DNA from: Fusobacteriales bacterium
Lineage (GTDB): Bacteria; Fusobacteriota; Fusobacteriia; Fusobacteriales; Fusobacteriaceae
Reading direction: 5' to 3'
DNA length: 33,673 nucleotides
Assembly: GCA_020063625.1 (NCBI GenBank)
Contig: JAICDD010000014.1
Location: 1 to 33,673, forward strand
Shown piece by piece: positions 8,325-17,740 of the stretch. Both the position numbers and the translations under genes were made by a program. Position 1 is the first letter of the stretch. Every line of letters begins with the position of its first letter. The notes beneath the pieces were generated by a model. The model had not been told where the DNA came from, did no database searches, and saw only the letters and a program-made list of their open reading frames with translations.

Positions 8325-9317
8325 TTGGTAGAAAATAGAATTATTACAACTGATGAGATGTATACAGAAAAAGAGTATCAAAAAAATTTAAGACCTAAAT
8401 ATTTTGATGAATATATAGGACAAGAAAAATTAAAAGAAAAGATGAATATATTTATTCAAGCTGCTAAAAATAGAGAAGAATCTATAGATCATATACTTCT
8501 TTATGGTCCACCTGGACTTGGTAAAACTACATTAGCAGGTGTAATAGCAAATGAAATGGGGGTTAATTTAAAAATAACTTCAGGACCTGTTTTAGAAAAA
8601 GCAGGAGATTTAGCAGCAATCCTTACATCTCTTGAAGAGAACGATATTCTATTTATTGATGAAATACATAGATTAAATACATCAGTTGAAGAAATACTAT
8701 ACCCAGCTATGGAAGATGGAGAGATAGACATAGTTATAGGAAAAGGACCTTCAGCTCGTTCTATTAGAATTGAACTTCCAAATTTTACTCTTATAGGGGC
8801 TACAACTAGAGCAGGACTATTAAGTGCACCTCTTCGAGATAGATTTGGTGTAGTTCATAGAATGGATTATTACTCTATTGAAGAATTAGAAAAAATAATA
8901 AAAAGAGGAGCTAGAATACTAAACATAGACATACTAGATGATGGAGCAAAGGAAATAGCTCTTCGTAGTAGAGGAACTCCTAGAATTGCAAATAGACTAT
9001 TAAAAAGAGTGAGAGATTATGCAGAAATAAAAGGGAATGGATATATAAACAAAGAGATAACCCAAAATGCTTTAGAATTATTAGGAGTAGATAAAGAGGG
9101 GTTAGATGAATTAGATAGAGAGATTTTAAATGCTATTATAAAAAATTATAATGGTGGACCAGTAGGGATAGAAACTTTATCACTGTTATTAGGTGAAGAT
9201 AGAAGAACATTAGAAGAAGTGTATGAACCATATTTAGTAAAAATAGGTTTTATAAAAAGAACAGCTCGTGGTAGAATGATAACAGAAAGAGCTTATAAAC
9301 ATTTAGAGAAGGAGTAA
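8325..9317 (+). CDS. ruvB: Holliday junction branch migration helicase RuvB
   Basis: RuvB is the hexameric AAA+ motor that, with RuvA, drives branch migration of Holliday junctions. All landmarks are present: [12 protein letters not shown] at the N terminus, Walker A GPPGLGKT (61-68), Walker [11 protein letters not shown], sensor 1 GATTRAG, the arginine finger in LRDRFG, and a C-terminal winged helix ([21 protein letters not shown]). The length of 330 aa is standard. The TTG start is preferred: it has AGGAG 9 bases upstream, directly after the previous stop, and the next in-frame ATG would remove N-terminal residues. ruvA and ruvC are not here. Confidence 0.97.
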   Translation: MVENRIITTDEMYTEKEYQKNLRPKYFDEYIGQEKLKEKMNIFIQAAKNREESIDHILLYGPPGLGKTTLAGVIANEMGVNLKITSGPVLEKAGDLAAILTSLEENDILFIDEIHRLNTSVEEILYPAMEDGEIDIVIGKGPSARSIRIELPNFTLIGATTRAGLLSAPLRDRFGVVHRMDYYSIEELEKIIKRGARILNIDILDDGAKEIALRSRGTPRIANRLLKRVRDYAEIKGNGYINKEITQNALELLGVDKEGLDELDREILNAIIKNYNGGPVGIETLSLLLGEDRRTLEEVYEPYLVKIGFIKRTARGRMITERAYKHLEKE

Positions 9318-9320
9318 TAT

Positions 9321-9743
9321 ATGAAAATAAGTACAAAAACAAGATATGGACTTAGGGCACTTATATACATTGCAACTCAAACAGAAAATGTTGAGGAAAA
9401 ATTAGTAAGAATAAAAGAGATATCAGAAGACCAAAATTTATCAATACAATATTTAGAACAGATATTATTTAAACTAAAAAAAGCTAATATAATAGAGGGA
9501 AAAAGAGGACCTAATGGTGGATACAGACTTACTAGAAGTTCAACAGAAATAAATATTTTAGAAATTTTTGAAATATTAGAATCAGATGTTAGAGTGGTTG
9601 TATGTGACAAGCACTCTAAAACTTGCGTAAGAGATAATTGTAAAACAATATACTTATGGGATAAAATGAATAAAGCTCTTACAGATATATTAAAAAATAC
9701 TACTTTAAAAGAGCTTATTGATAATGATATTAAGGAGTTTTAA
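9321..9743 (+). CDS. Rrf2 family regulator, IscR-like
   Basis: A 140-residue Rrf2-type winged-helix transcription factor. The N terminus (MKISTKTRYGLRALIYIA) and the recognition-helix/wing region (LSIQYLEQILFKLKKANIIEGKRGPNGGYRL) are canonical. Three cysteines, 95, 102 and 107, sit where IscR carries its Fe-S cluster ligands, so it probably senses iron-sulfur status or redox rather than acting like the cysteine-free CymR type. No isc or suf genes are in the window, so its targets cannot be named. It starts 3 bases after ruvB, and its TAA overlaps the ATG of rsmE (TAATG). Confidence 0.9.
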   Translation: MKISTKTRYGLRALIYIATQTENVEEKLVRIKEISEDQNLSIQYLEQILFKLKKANIIEGKRGPNGGYRLTRSSTEINILEIFEILESDVRVVVCDKHSKTCVRDNCKTIYLWDKMNKALTDILKNTTLKELIDNDIKEF

Positions 9744-10462
9744 TGATAAGTGTTTTTGTAGAAAAAAATAATATAAATGGTAAAATAGTGGAAATTAATG
9801 ATAAAAAAGATATAAATCATTTAAAAAACTCTTTTAGATTAAAAATATCAGATGTCGTAAGAGTAGTTGATGGGGAAAAAGAGTATATTACACATATAAT
9901 AGGAATAGATAAAAAAAATATATTACTTGAAATAGATAGAGTAAATGAAAATGATGAAAATATAGATATTTCTATAGATATTGCTATGGGAATAATAAAA
10001 AATGATAAAATGGACTTGATTATTCAAAAATTAACAGAAATTGGAATTGATAAAATAATTCCCACTATTTTAGAGAGAACCGTAGTAAAAGTTAAAGAAA
10101 AAAAAGAAAAATGGGATATTATTGCAAAAGAGGCATTAAAACAGTGTCAAGGAATAAAACTGCCAATAATAACAGAGCCATTAAAATTAAAAAATATAAA
10201 ATTTGATGAATATGACCTTGTAATAATTCCTTATGAAGCAGATAAAGAACATAAAATGTTAAATGTTATAGAAAAGTATAAAGGAAAAAATATAAAAAAA
10301 ATCTTATATATAATAGGTTCAGAAGGTGGATTTTCTGAAATGGAAATAGAATATTTAAAAAAGATAAATAATAGTGAAATAGTGACTTTAGGGAAAAGAA
10401 TACTTAGAGCAGAAACAGCAGCTATTGTAGCAGGAGGAATATTAGTAAATGGATTCAAATAA
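9743..10462 (+). CDS. rsmE: 16S rRNA (uracil1498-N3)-methyltransferase
   Basis: RsmE is a SPOUT-class enzyme that methylates U1498 of 16S rRNA with SAM. The 239-residue protein has the N-terminal PUA-like part and the C-terminal knotted domain. Its SAM-binding signatures are IIGSEGGFSEMEIEYL and VTLGKRILRAETAAIVAGGIL. It is translationally coupled at both ends: its start overlaps the stop of the Rrf2 gene, and its last 14 bases overlap the start of mtaB. The internal KLTEIGIDKIIPTILERTVVK segment is also typical. Confidence 0.95.
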   Translation: MISVFVEKNNINGKIVEINDKKDINHLKNSFRLKISDVVRVVDGEKEYITHIIGIDKKNILLEIDRVNENDENIDISIDIAMGIIKNDKMDLIIQKLTEIGIDKIIPTILERTVVKVKEKKEKWDIIAKEALKQCQGIKLPIITEPLKLKNIKFDEYDLVIIPYEADKEHKMLNVIEKYKGKNIKKILYIIGSEGGFSEMEIEYLKKINNSEIVTLGKRILRAETAAIVAGGILVNGFK

Positions 10463-11738
10463 AAAAGTTGCTTTTTATACACTAGGATGTAAGGTAAATC
10501 AATATGAAACAGAAAGTATAAAAAAGCAATTTATAGATAATGGATATGATGTTGTTGCATTTGATGAGTATGCAGATATATATGTAGTAAATTCTTGTAC
10601 TGTTACAGCTATGGCAGATAAAAAAACTAGAAATATACTTAGAAGAACTAAAAAAATTAATAAAGATTCATTACTTATAGCCACAGGTTGTTACGCGCAA
10701 ACAAATGCAAAAGAATTAGAAAAAATAGAAGGTATTGATTACATAGTAGGAAATACTGATAAAGGAGAAATATTTAATCTTATTAATGAAAATAAAAAGT
10801 TATTTGTAAAAAATATTTTTGATGAAACAGATTATAAAGAATATAGTTTTACAACTTTTAGAGAAATGAGCAGAGCTTATGTAAAAATACAAGATGGTTG
10901 TGATAATTTTTGTTCTTATTGTAAAATACCTTTTGCTAGAGGACATAAAAGAAGTAGAAAATTAGAAAGTATAATAACAGAGATAAAAGAGCTAGCAAAA
11001 GAAGGATTTAAAGAAATAATTTTAATTGGAATAAATTTAGGTTCTTATGGAGAAGATATAGGTGAAGTAAGAATGGAAGATGTAATTGATGAAATAAGCA
11101 AAATAGAAGGAATAGAAAGAATAAGATTAGGTTCTATCTATCCTGATAAAATTACTGATAGATTTATAAACCAATTAAAAACAAATGATAAACTTATGCC
11201 ACATTTACATATTTCTCTCCAATCTGGTGATGATGAAATATTATCTTTAATGAAAAGAAAATATAACTCTAAACTTGTAAAAGATGTACTTTTTAAAATA
11301 AAAAAAGAGATAAAAGATATTAAATTTACAGGTGATGTTATTGTAGGATTTCCTCATGAAAAAGATGTAAATTTTGAAAATACATATAATTTAATAAAAG
11401 ATATATCTTTTGCTGATTTACATATTTTTCAATATTCAGATAGAGAAAATACTCTAGCATCTACATATAAAGAAAAAGTACCAGCAGAAACAAAAAAAAT
11501 TCGTTCTAAAAAGCTAGAAGAACTAGCTAAAGAGATGTATATAAAAGAGAGAGAAGTATATCTAAACCAAGAATTAGAAGTATTAATTGAAGAAGTAAAA
11601 AATAAGAAATCATATGGATATAGTAGAAATTATTTAAAAGTAGAAATAGGAGAAGAATTAGAAGTAAATGAAATTGTAAAAGTAAAAATAAATGACTTGT
11701 CAAAGGGGTTGCTTTACAGTGAATATAAGAAAAAATAA
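10449..11738 (+). CDS. mtaB: tRNA t6A37 methylthiotransferase MtaB
   Basis: MtaB inserts the 2-methylthio group into t6A37 of tRNAs that read ANN codons. It is a radical-SAM enzyme with two 4Fe-4S clusters. The UPF0004 domain carries Cys14, Cys50 and Cys81 (TLGCKVNQYE, NSCTVTA, TGCYAQT). The radical-SAM motif CDNFCSYC gives Cys151, 155 and 158. A TRAM-like domain forms the C terminus. TLGCKVNQYET and the NSCTVT form favour MtaB over MiaB or RimO. The length of 429 aa is normal. It overlaps rsmE by 14 bases. Confidence 0.94.
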   Translation: MDSNKKVAFYTLGCKVNQYETESIKKQFIDNGYDVVAFDEYADIYVVNSCTVTAMADKKTRNILRRTKKINKDSLLIATGCYAQTNAKELEKIEGIDYIVGNTDKGEIFNLINENKKLFVKNIFDETDYKEYSFTTFREMSRAYVKIQDGCDNFCSYCKIPFARGHKRSRKLESIITEIKELAKEGFKEIILIGINLGSYGEDIGEVRMEDVIDEISKIEGIERIRLGSIYPDKITDRFINQLKTNDKLMPHLHISLQSGDDEILSLMKRKYNSKLVKDVLFKIKKEIKDIKFTGDVIVGFPHEKDVNFENTYNLIKDISFADLHIFQYSDRENTLASTYKEKVPAETKKIRSKKLEELAKEMYIKEREVYLNQELEVLIEEVKNKKSYGYSRNYLKVEIGEELEVNEIVKVKINDLSKGLLYSEYKKK

Positions 11739-12711
11739 ACTTAAAAGAAGACAAAAAAAATACTTGATATCTATAATAGTGATAATATTTTTATTTTTTT
11801 CTTATAGAACTCTTAGAATAAATTCTCAAAATAAAGATATTGTATGGGAAAATTATGTTTTAATAGGAAAAAGAAATCTATTTATAGTATATGATAAAAA
11901 ACTTTCTATAATGCTTCCTATGGAAGTTTATTTAACAAAGGATATGCAATTTCAAAATTATATAAAAGAAAAAAGATATGCAGATCTTTTAAATGTATTA
12001 AATGATGTATTACCTGTAAAATTGGAAAATTATATGGTTGTAAAAAAGAATAGTGATATAAAAATAGAAACAGAACATCAAATAATAATTCCATATATAG
12101 AAAAAGACGGAAAGAAATATATACTTAATTCTGGTTTAACAGAGGTTTTTTCAAAACTTTATTATGATAAAGAAGAATTAAACTCTATAAGACCAGAAGA
12201 AATAATAGTAGATATATTAAATGCTAATGGTAAAACAGGATATGCAACAACAACAGGGAAAAAAATACAAGAAGAATTAGGATTTAAATATAATGCGGCA
12301 AATTATGAAGAACTTACAGAATATACATATATAATAAATAATGGGTTATCAGAGGATATTTTAAAAAAGACTTTATTACTTATAAATGAAAAATATATAA
12401 AAGTAAAAGAAAATACAAATTTACCTACAATAGCAAATTTAGTAATTATTTTAGGGAAAGAACAAAAAAATTTATTAGATATCTATGTTATTAGAAAAGA
12501 TAGGTATGATGAAGAAACTTATAATTTGTTAAAAAATAAAGGATATATTACAACAAAGAGAATAAAGAAAGATATAGATATATCAGATAATGTAATAGAA
12601 TATAATAGTGAAGATTATTATACAGCTTATAAATTGTCAAAATTATTAAATATAGAAAATTTAATAGAAAATAATGAGCTTAATAACAAAATAAATATTT
12701 TACTAAAATAA
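11719..12711 (+). CDS. Membrane-anchored protein with LytR_C domains and an eroded LCP-like region
   Basis: The 330-residue protein has a positively charged start (NIRKNKLKRRQKK), one membrane helix (YLISIIVIIFLFFSY) and an extracytoplasmic remainder. Residues about 155-250 (VDILNANGKTGYATTTGKKIQEELGF... ending NLVIILG) match the LytR_C domain. A second, weaker copy follows to the end. Residues about 60-130 (NDVLPVKLENYMVV) recall the LytR-CpsA-Psr fold, but no catalytic arginines are recognisable, so this is inference. The GTG at 11719 is preferred: AAGGGG lies 11 bases upstream, whereas an ATG at 11692 would lengthen the overlap with mtaB and has no good site. The position before rsfS recalls the lytR-rsfS order of Firmicutes. 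Probable envelope role, not proven. Confidence 0.75.
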   Translation: MNIRKNKLKRRQKKYLISIIVIIFLFFSYRTLRINSQNKDIVWENYVLIGKRNLFIVYDKKLSIMLPMEVYLTKDMQFQNYIKEKRYADLLNVLNDVLPVKLENYMVVKKNSDIKIETEHQIIIPYIEKDGKKYILNSGLTEVFSKLYYDKEELNSIRPEEIIVDILNANGKTGYATTTGKKIQEELGFKYNAANYEELTEYTYIINNGLSEDILKKTLLLINEKYIKVKENTNLPTIANLVIILGKEQKNLLDIYVIRKDRYDEETYNLLKNKGYITTKRIKKDIDISDNVIEYNSEDYYTAYKLSKLLNIENLIENNELNNKINILLK

Positions 12712-12722
12712 CGGAGGAGATA

Positions 12723-13058
12723 ATGGAGGAAAAATTACTAAAAATAATAGATGCTATTGAAGAAAAAAAAGGAAAAGATATATTAGTATTAGATTTTGAA
12801 GGAAAAAATAGTTTGTGTGATAAAGTAGTTATAGCTACTCCTAATTCAGAGAGAAATACTCAAGCTATAGCAGATGAAATAAATAAAAAAATGAATGAAT
12901 CAGGAGAAAAAAGATTAGGAATCGAGGGCTACAAAGAAGCAAACTGGATATTAATTGATTATGATGACATAGTAGTACATCTTTTAAATAAAGAAAATAG
13001 AGAATACTATGCGTTAGAACAATTATGGAATGAAGCAAAGGAAGTTATTAGAAAATAA
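12723..13058 (+). CDS. rsfS: Ribosomal silencing factor RsfS
   Basis: RsfS binds ribosomal protein L14 on the 50S subunit and blocks subunit joining, slowing translation when nutrients fall. The 111-residue protein has the full Iojap/RsfS signature: CDKVVIATPNSERNTQAIADEI, then GIEGYKEANWILIDYDDIVVHLLNKENREYYALEQLW. The ribosome binding site is GGAGGAG. Its stop overlaps the next ATG (TAATG). Confidence 0.96.
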   Translation: MEEKLLKIIDAIEEKKGKDILVLDFEGKNSLCDKVVIATPNSERNTQAIADEINKKMNESGEKRLGIEGYKEANWILIDYDDIVVHLLNKENREYYALEQLWNEAKEVIRK

Positions 13059-13471
13059 TGAATTTATTAATAGTAATATTTTTAGTATTTTTAGAAACAA
13101 GTGTTTATGTAGATTTTCCTTATAATGCAGTAGCTCTCAGTTATTCTGGATATATCATTTTTACAAAAGAATATTTTTCTCTACCATATCTATTTCTTAT
13201 AGGATTTGTAGTAGGTCTTTCAGGTTATCATGTAGAAAGGCCTATTGTGTTTTTTTTATTTCTTTTTGTTATTCTTCGTATTTTTTATAAATTTATTCTT
13301 TTTCAAGGAATCAATATATTTATTATTACTCTCATAGAAGTAATTTTATATCTTTTATATATAAATTTTTTTGAGTATAAATTAATAAATTTATATTTAT
13401 TTGTTAAAGAGTTTATATTTGTATATATAATGAATTTTATTTTTTATAAGCTAGAATTTGAAAAAAGATAG
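13058..13471 (+). CDS. MreD-like rod-shape membrane protein
   Basis: A 137-residue, almost wholly hydrophobic protein with about five membrane segments. Length, topology and position directly before a class B penicillin-binding protein fit MreD, the membrane partner of MreC in the elongation complex. The sequence itself is too diverged to prove this by eye; the FPYNAVALSYSGYI and GFVVGLSG stretches fit the family loosely. mreB and mreC are not adjacent. Translation is coupled to rsfS by a one-base overlap, and PBP2 starts 9 bases after the stop. Confidence 0.6.
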   Translation: MNLLIVIFLVFLETSVYVDFPYNAVALSYSGYIIFTKEYFSLPYLFLIGFVVGLSGYHVERPIVFFLFLFVILRIFYKFILFQGINIFIITLIEVILYLLYINFFEYKLINLYLFVKEFIFVYIMNFIFYKLEFEKR

Positions 13472-13479
13472 GTGCAAAA

Positions 13480-15261
13480 ATGAAAAATAAAAAAAATGAT
13501 ATAAAAATAAGCTTAATAAAAAATTCAAAATTTCGTTTAAATGTTTTAAGAGGCTTTATAGTTTTAATTTATGCTTTAGTACTTACAAGACTTTTTTATA
13601 TGCAAGTATATAAAAGTGAAGAATTTATTGAAAAATCTCAAAAAAATAGAATAAAAATAAGAAGAATAGAAGCACCTAGAGGAAATATATATGATAGAAA
13701 TGGTAATTTATTAGTAAAAAATATAGCTGGATATAGATTAGTGTATTTAAATGGAAGAAGATATAATGATGAAATAGTAGAAAATATAGCTAATTTATTA
13801 GAAATTTCTAAAGAGAGTGTAATAAAAAAAATAAAAAATGGTGAAATATACAGATATACTGGAGAAAATGTACTTGAACAAGACTTAGAGATGGAAAAAG
13901 CTCATAAAATAATGGAAAAAATAAGTAAATATCCTTACTTAGATGTGATTTCTTATTCAAAGAGATATTACGTTTATGATAAGTTAGCATCACATGTATT
14001 AGGATATATAAAACCAATAACAGAAAAAGAGTATGAAAATTTAAAAGATAATCCAATATATACCAAAAGAAGTTATATTGGAAAAAAAGGGATAGAAAAA
14101 CAATATGATGAAATATTACAGGGACAAGATGGTTATGAATATATTGAAGTAAATGCATATAATAAAATTGTAAAAAAAATAAAAAATGCAGAAGTTAAAC
14201 CTGGTAGTAATCTATATTTAAGTATAGACTATGAACTGCAAAAAACTATTACAGATTTTTTAGGTGATGAGAAAGCTGTATTTTTAGCAATGGAAGCTAA
14301 AACTGGAAAAATAATTACAATGGTAAGTAGTCCAGAATATTCTTTAAATATGTTTACTTCGAAATTTAGTATAAGTGATTGGAATAAAATAATTACAAAT
14401 CCTAATAAACCTTTGATAAACAGAATAACAGGGAGTACATATCCACCAGGTTCTATTTTCAAACCACTAGTAGCTATGAGTTTTTTAGAACAAGGAATAG
14501 ATAAAGATTATGAAGTTTACGATCCAGGATATTATCAAATAGGGAAATGGAAATATAGAAGCTGGAAAAGAGGTGGTCATGGATATACAGATATGGAAAA
14601 ATCTATTATTGAGTCTGTTAATACCTATTATTATACAATAGGTGATAAAATAGGATATAAACCAATAATAGAAACAGCTAGTAAATTTGGATTAGGGAAA
14701 AAAACAGAAATTGACTTACCAGATGAAAAAGTAGGAATATTACCAGATAATGAATGGAAAAAGTCTGTTTATGGAGAAAGTTGGTATAGAGGAGATACTG
14801 TAAATTTATCTATAGGACAAGGTTATTTATTAGTTACACCTTTACAAATGTTATTAGCTTATGATGTTTTAGCTAATAATGGAATAGGATATAAACCACA
14901 TATATTAGATAAAGTAATAGATAGTGAAGGTAAAATAAAAAAGATAGAACCTGAAATTTCAATACTTTACAATGGTGAAAAAAAATACTTTGACATTATT
15001 AGAAATGCAATGATACAAGTTGTAGAAGACAGTAATGGAACTGGAAAAAGATTAAAAAGAGATTTTGTAAAAATTGCAGCAAAAACAGGTTCTGCACAAA
15101 ATTCATTGTATAGTGATACACATGCATGGGCAGCAGGATATTTTCCTGCAGATGATCCTGAAATTGTTTTTGTTTCATTTGTTGAAGGAGGAGGATCTGG
15201 AGGAGCCATTGCAACAAAAGCAGTTAATGCTTTTATAGATAAGTATTATGAAAATAAGTAA
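13480..15261 (+). CDS. mrdA: Penicillin-binding protein 2, class B transpeptidase
   Basis: This DD-transpeptidase of the elongation machinery cross-links peptidoglycan with RodA. The 593-residue protein has an N-terminal membrane anchor (about 22-42), a dimerisation domain starting at EAPRGNIYDRNG, and the transpeptidase domain. The three active-site motifs are Ser325-x-x-Lys328 (PPGSIFKP), Ser379-Val-Asn381, and Lys535-Thr-Gly537 (AAKTGSAQ). The EAPRGNIYDRNG form and overall length match PBP2 rather than FtsI. No rodA follows; the next gene is minC. Confidence 0.93.
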   Translation: MKNKKNDIKISLIKNSKFRLNVLRGFIVLIYALVLTRLFYMQVYKSEEFIEKSQKNRIKIRRIEAPRGNIYDRNGNLLVKNIAGYRLVYLNGRRYNDEIVENIANLLEISKESVIKKIKNGEIYRYTGENVLEQDLEMEKAHKIMEKISKYPYLDVISYSKRYYVYDKLASHVLGYIKPITEKEYENLKDNPIYTKRSYIGKKGIEKQYDEILQGQDGYEYIEVNAYNKIVKKIKNAEVKPGSNLYLSIDYELQKTITDFLGDEKAVFLAMEAKTGKIITMVSSPEYSLNMFTSKFSISDWNKIITNPNKPLINRITGSTYPPGSIFKPLVAMSFLEQGIDKDYEVYDPGYYQIGKWKYRSWKRGGHGYTDMEKSIIESVNTYYYTIGDKIGYKPIIETASKFGLGKKTEIDLPDEKVGILPDNEWKKSVYGESWYRGDTVNLSIGQGYLLVTPLQMLLAYDVLANNGIGYKPHILDKVIDSEGKIKKIEPEISILYNGEKKYFDIIRNAMIQVVEDSNGTGKRLKRDFVKIAAKTGSAQNSLYSDTHAWAAGYFPADDPEIVFVSFVEGGGSGGAIATKAVNAFIDKYYENK

Positions 15262-15281
15262 ATCTGTGGGGGTAATCAAAA

Positions 15282-15917
15282 GTGTTAAAATATCTAAAAG
15301 ATGGAATTTTAATTAAAATAGAAGATTATGAAAAAGATATTCTAGAATTAAAAGAAAATATTGAAAAAAGTTTTTTTGATGTAAAAACAGATTTTCTTTT
15401 AGAAAGAAAAAATAAAGAATATTACGAAGAAATATATAATCTTTTAAAAGAAAAAGGACATTTTTTGTATTTAATAAAAGATATAAAACCACAGATTATA
15501 TATAAAAAAGTACAAATAATTGAAAAAAAAATACATTCAGGACAAAAGATAGAAATAGATGGAGATGCTATTTTATTAGGAGATTTAAATGCTGGAGCAG
15601 AGATTATAGCTACTGGAAGTGTTTTTATTTTTGGAAAAGCAAAAGGGTTTATCCATGCTGGAGCAAAAGGAAACAAACAATCTATAGTTGTAGCTAATGA
15701 AGTGGATTTAAATCATATAAAAATAGCAAATATTATGGCAAAATATCCAGAAAAAAGAGAAGTTTCTGTACCTGAAAAAATAAGTTTAAATAATGATAAA
15801 ATAGAAGTAGAAAGATTAAATGAAAATGAGTTTAAAAAATTATTAGAAAAATCAGAAGAAAAAGTAGAAAATAAAAAAAATTTATTTAAATTCATTTTTA
15901 GTAAAAAAAGAGGGTAG
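15282..15917 (+). CDS. minC: Septum site-determining protein MinC
   Basis: MinC inhibits FtsZ assembly and, with MinD, keeps the division septum from the poles. The 211-residue protein has a short N-terminal FtsZ-inhibiting domain (about 1-80) and the C-terminal beta-helix: KIHSGQKIEIDGDAILLGDL then NAGAEIIATGSVFIFGKAKG and FIHAGAKGNK. This second part is unmistakable. A lysine-rich tail of about 35 residues extends past the usual end. The GTG start has GGGGGT upstream. minD and minE, often next to it, are absent here; rnj follows after 83 bases. Confidence 0.93.
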   Translation: MLKYLKDGILIKIEDYEKDILELKENIEKSFFDVKTDFLLERKNKEYYEEIYNLLKEKGHFLYLIKDIKPQIIYKKVQIIEKKIHSGQKIEIDGDAILLGDLNAGAEIIATGSVFIFGKAKGFIHAGAKGNKQSIVVANEVDLNHIKIANIMAKYPEKREVSVPEKISLNNDKIEVERLNENEFKKLLEKSEEKVENKKNLFKFIFSKKRG

Positions 15918-16000
15918 CTTTATTTTGAAATGATGTCAAGATAAAGAATTGGTAATGATTATAAAAAATAAAAAGAAGAAAGAGTTCGGAGGGTTTTTTT

Positions 16001-17734
16001 ATGAAAGAAGCAAATAGGATTGACAATAAAATAGAGAAAACAAAAAATAATGATAAGCCTAAAAAAGAGGAAAAAGTATATGTAATGCCTCTTGGAGGGT
16101 TAGAGGAAGTAGGTAAAAACAGTACAATTATTCAATATAGAGATGAAATAATTATTATTGATGCTGGAAGTAGTTTTCCAGATGAAAATTTATATGGAAT
16201 AGATTTAGTAATACCAGAATATAGTTATTTAGAAAAAAATAAAGATAAAGTAAAAGGGCTTATACTTACACATGGGCATGAAGATCATATAGGAGCAATA
16301 CCATATTTATATCAAAAAATAGACAGTACAGTTCCTATTTATGGTGGGAAATTAAGTATAGCATTAGCTATGTCAAAATTTGATAATTTTGGTGGAATAT
16401 CGCATAAACCAAAAACTTATGAAGTAAGTAATAGAAGTGTAAAAAAAATAGGAAAATATTTTGAAGTAGAATTTATTAGAGTAACACATTCAATAGCAGA
16501 TGCATACTCTATATGTATAAATACACCTGCTGGTAGAATAGTACATACAGGAGATTTTAAAATAGATTTAACGCCAGTAGACAATGTAGGAGTAGATTTT
16601 CATAGACTTGCAGCGTTAGGAGAAGAAGGGGTAGACTTACTTTTAGCAGATAGTACAAATGCTGAAATACCTGGATTTACACCCTCTGAAAGAAGTGTAG
16701 GAGATGCCCTTAGAAATGAATTTAGAAATGCTAAAGGAAGAATAATAGTAGCAGCATTTGCATCACATATCCATAGATTACAACAAATTGTAGATGTAGC
16801 AAATGAAACAAATAGAAAAATAGCTATAGATGGACGAAGTATGGTAAAAGTTTTTGAGATAGCTACAAAACTAGGATATTTAGAAGTTCCAAAAGGAATT
16901 ATGGTATCATTAAAAAATGTAGAGAGTAGAAAAGATAATGAAGTAGTTATACTTTGTACAGGAACACAAGGAGAACCACTTGCAGCTCTTTCAAGAATAG
17001 CTAAAAATATGCATAGACATATAACAATAAGAGAGGAAGATACAGTAATAATATCAGCAACACCAATTCCTGGAAATGAAAAAGCTGTATATAGTAATAT
17101 AAATAATTTATTAAAAAAAGAAGCAGAAGTTGTATTTAAAAAAGTAGCAGGAATTCATGTATCAGGTCATGGAAGTCAAGATGAATTAAAACTTATGCTT
17201 AATTTAATAAAACCTAAAAACTTTATGCCTATACATGGAGAATATAAAATGTTAAAAGCGCATAAACAACTAGCCATAGAGTGTGGAATACCAGCAGAAA
17301 ATATTATTATTACTGAAAATGGTAGAAAAATAGAATTAACAAAAGAGTATGCAAGAGAAGTAGGGAAAATTCCTTCAGGAGATGTATTGATAGATGGTCT
17401 TGGAGTAGGTGATGTAGGAAATATAGTTCTTAGAGATAGACAACATTTAGCACAAGATGGAATAGTGATAGTTGTAATAACTATTTCTAAAGAAACAGGA
17501 ATGATAGTATCGGGACCAGATATAATAACAAGAGGATTTGTATATTCTAGAGAATCAGAAACATTAATAAATGAAGCAATAAAACTTATTAGAGAAAAAT
17601 TAGAAGTACATGAAAAAAATAATGTAACAGAATGGAATATCTTAAAAGGAACTATAAAAGATACAGCAAGTAAATATTTATATGATGAGACAAAAAGAAA
17701 TCCAATAATTTTACCAATCATAATGGAGGTTTAA
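16001..17734 (+). CDS. rnj: Ribonuclease J
   Basis: RNase J is a metallo-beta-lactamase/beta-CASP ribonuclease with 5'-exonuclease and endonuclease activity in mRNA decay and rRNA processing. The metal-binding motif HGHEDH is at 91-96 (His91, His93, Asp95, His96). Further marks are THSIADAYSI, HTGDFKID, the beta-CASP segments GTQGEPLAALSRIA and IHVSGHGSQDELKL, and PIHGEYKML. The 577 residues include about 25 lysine-rich residues at the N terminus before the conserved start VYVMPLGGLEEVGKN. The ribosome binding site is GGAGGG. The 83-base gap upstream has a weak CTTTAT/ATAAAG hairpin without a T tract and no clear promoter. Confidence 0.96.
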   Translation: MKEANRIDNKIEKTKNNDKPKKEEKVYVMPLGGLEEVGKNSTIIQYRDEIIIIDAGSSFPDENLYGIDLVIPEYSYLEKNKDKVKGLILTHGHEDHIGAIPYLYQKIDSTVPIYGGKLSIALAMSKFDNFGGISHKPKTYEVSNRSVKKIGKYFEVEFIRVTHSIADAYSICINTPAGRIVHTGDFKIDLTPVDNVGVDFHRLAALGEEGVDLLLADSTNAEIPGFTPSERSVGDALRNEFRNAKGRIIVAAFASHIHRLQQIVDVANETNRKIAIDGRSMVKVFEIATKLGYLEVPKGIMVSLKNVESRKDNEVVILCTGTQGEPLAALSRIAKNMHRHITIREEDTVIISATPIPGNEKAVYSNINNLLKKEAEVVFKKVAGIHVSGHGSQDELKLMLNLIKPKNFMPIHGEYKMLKAHKQLAIECGIPAENIIITENGRKIELTKEYAREVGKIPSGDVLIDGLGVGDVGNIVLRDRQHLAQDGIVIVVITISKETGMIVSGPDIITRGFVYSRESETLINEAIKLIREKLEVHEKNNVTEWNILKGTIKDTASKYLYDETKRNPIILPIIMEV

Positions 17735-17740
17735 AAATAG

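Noticed and set aside
15918-15955. Terminator between minC and rnj
   Set aside because: The CTTTAT/ATAAAG hairpin is weak and not followed by a T tract.
17176-17721. Minus-strand open frame of 181 codons opposite rnj
   Set aside because: It lies entirely within the well-conserved RNase J coding sequence. Its composition (rich in Ser, Ile, Phe) is that expected of an antisense frame in AT-rich DNA.
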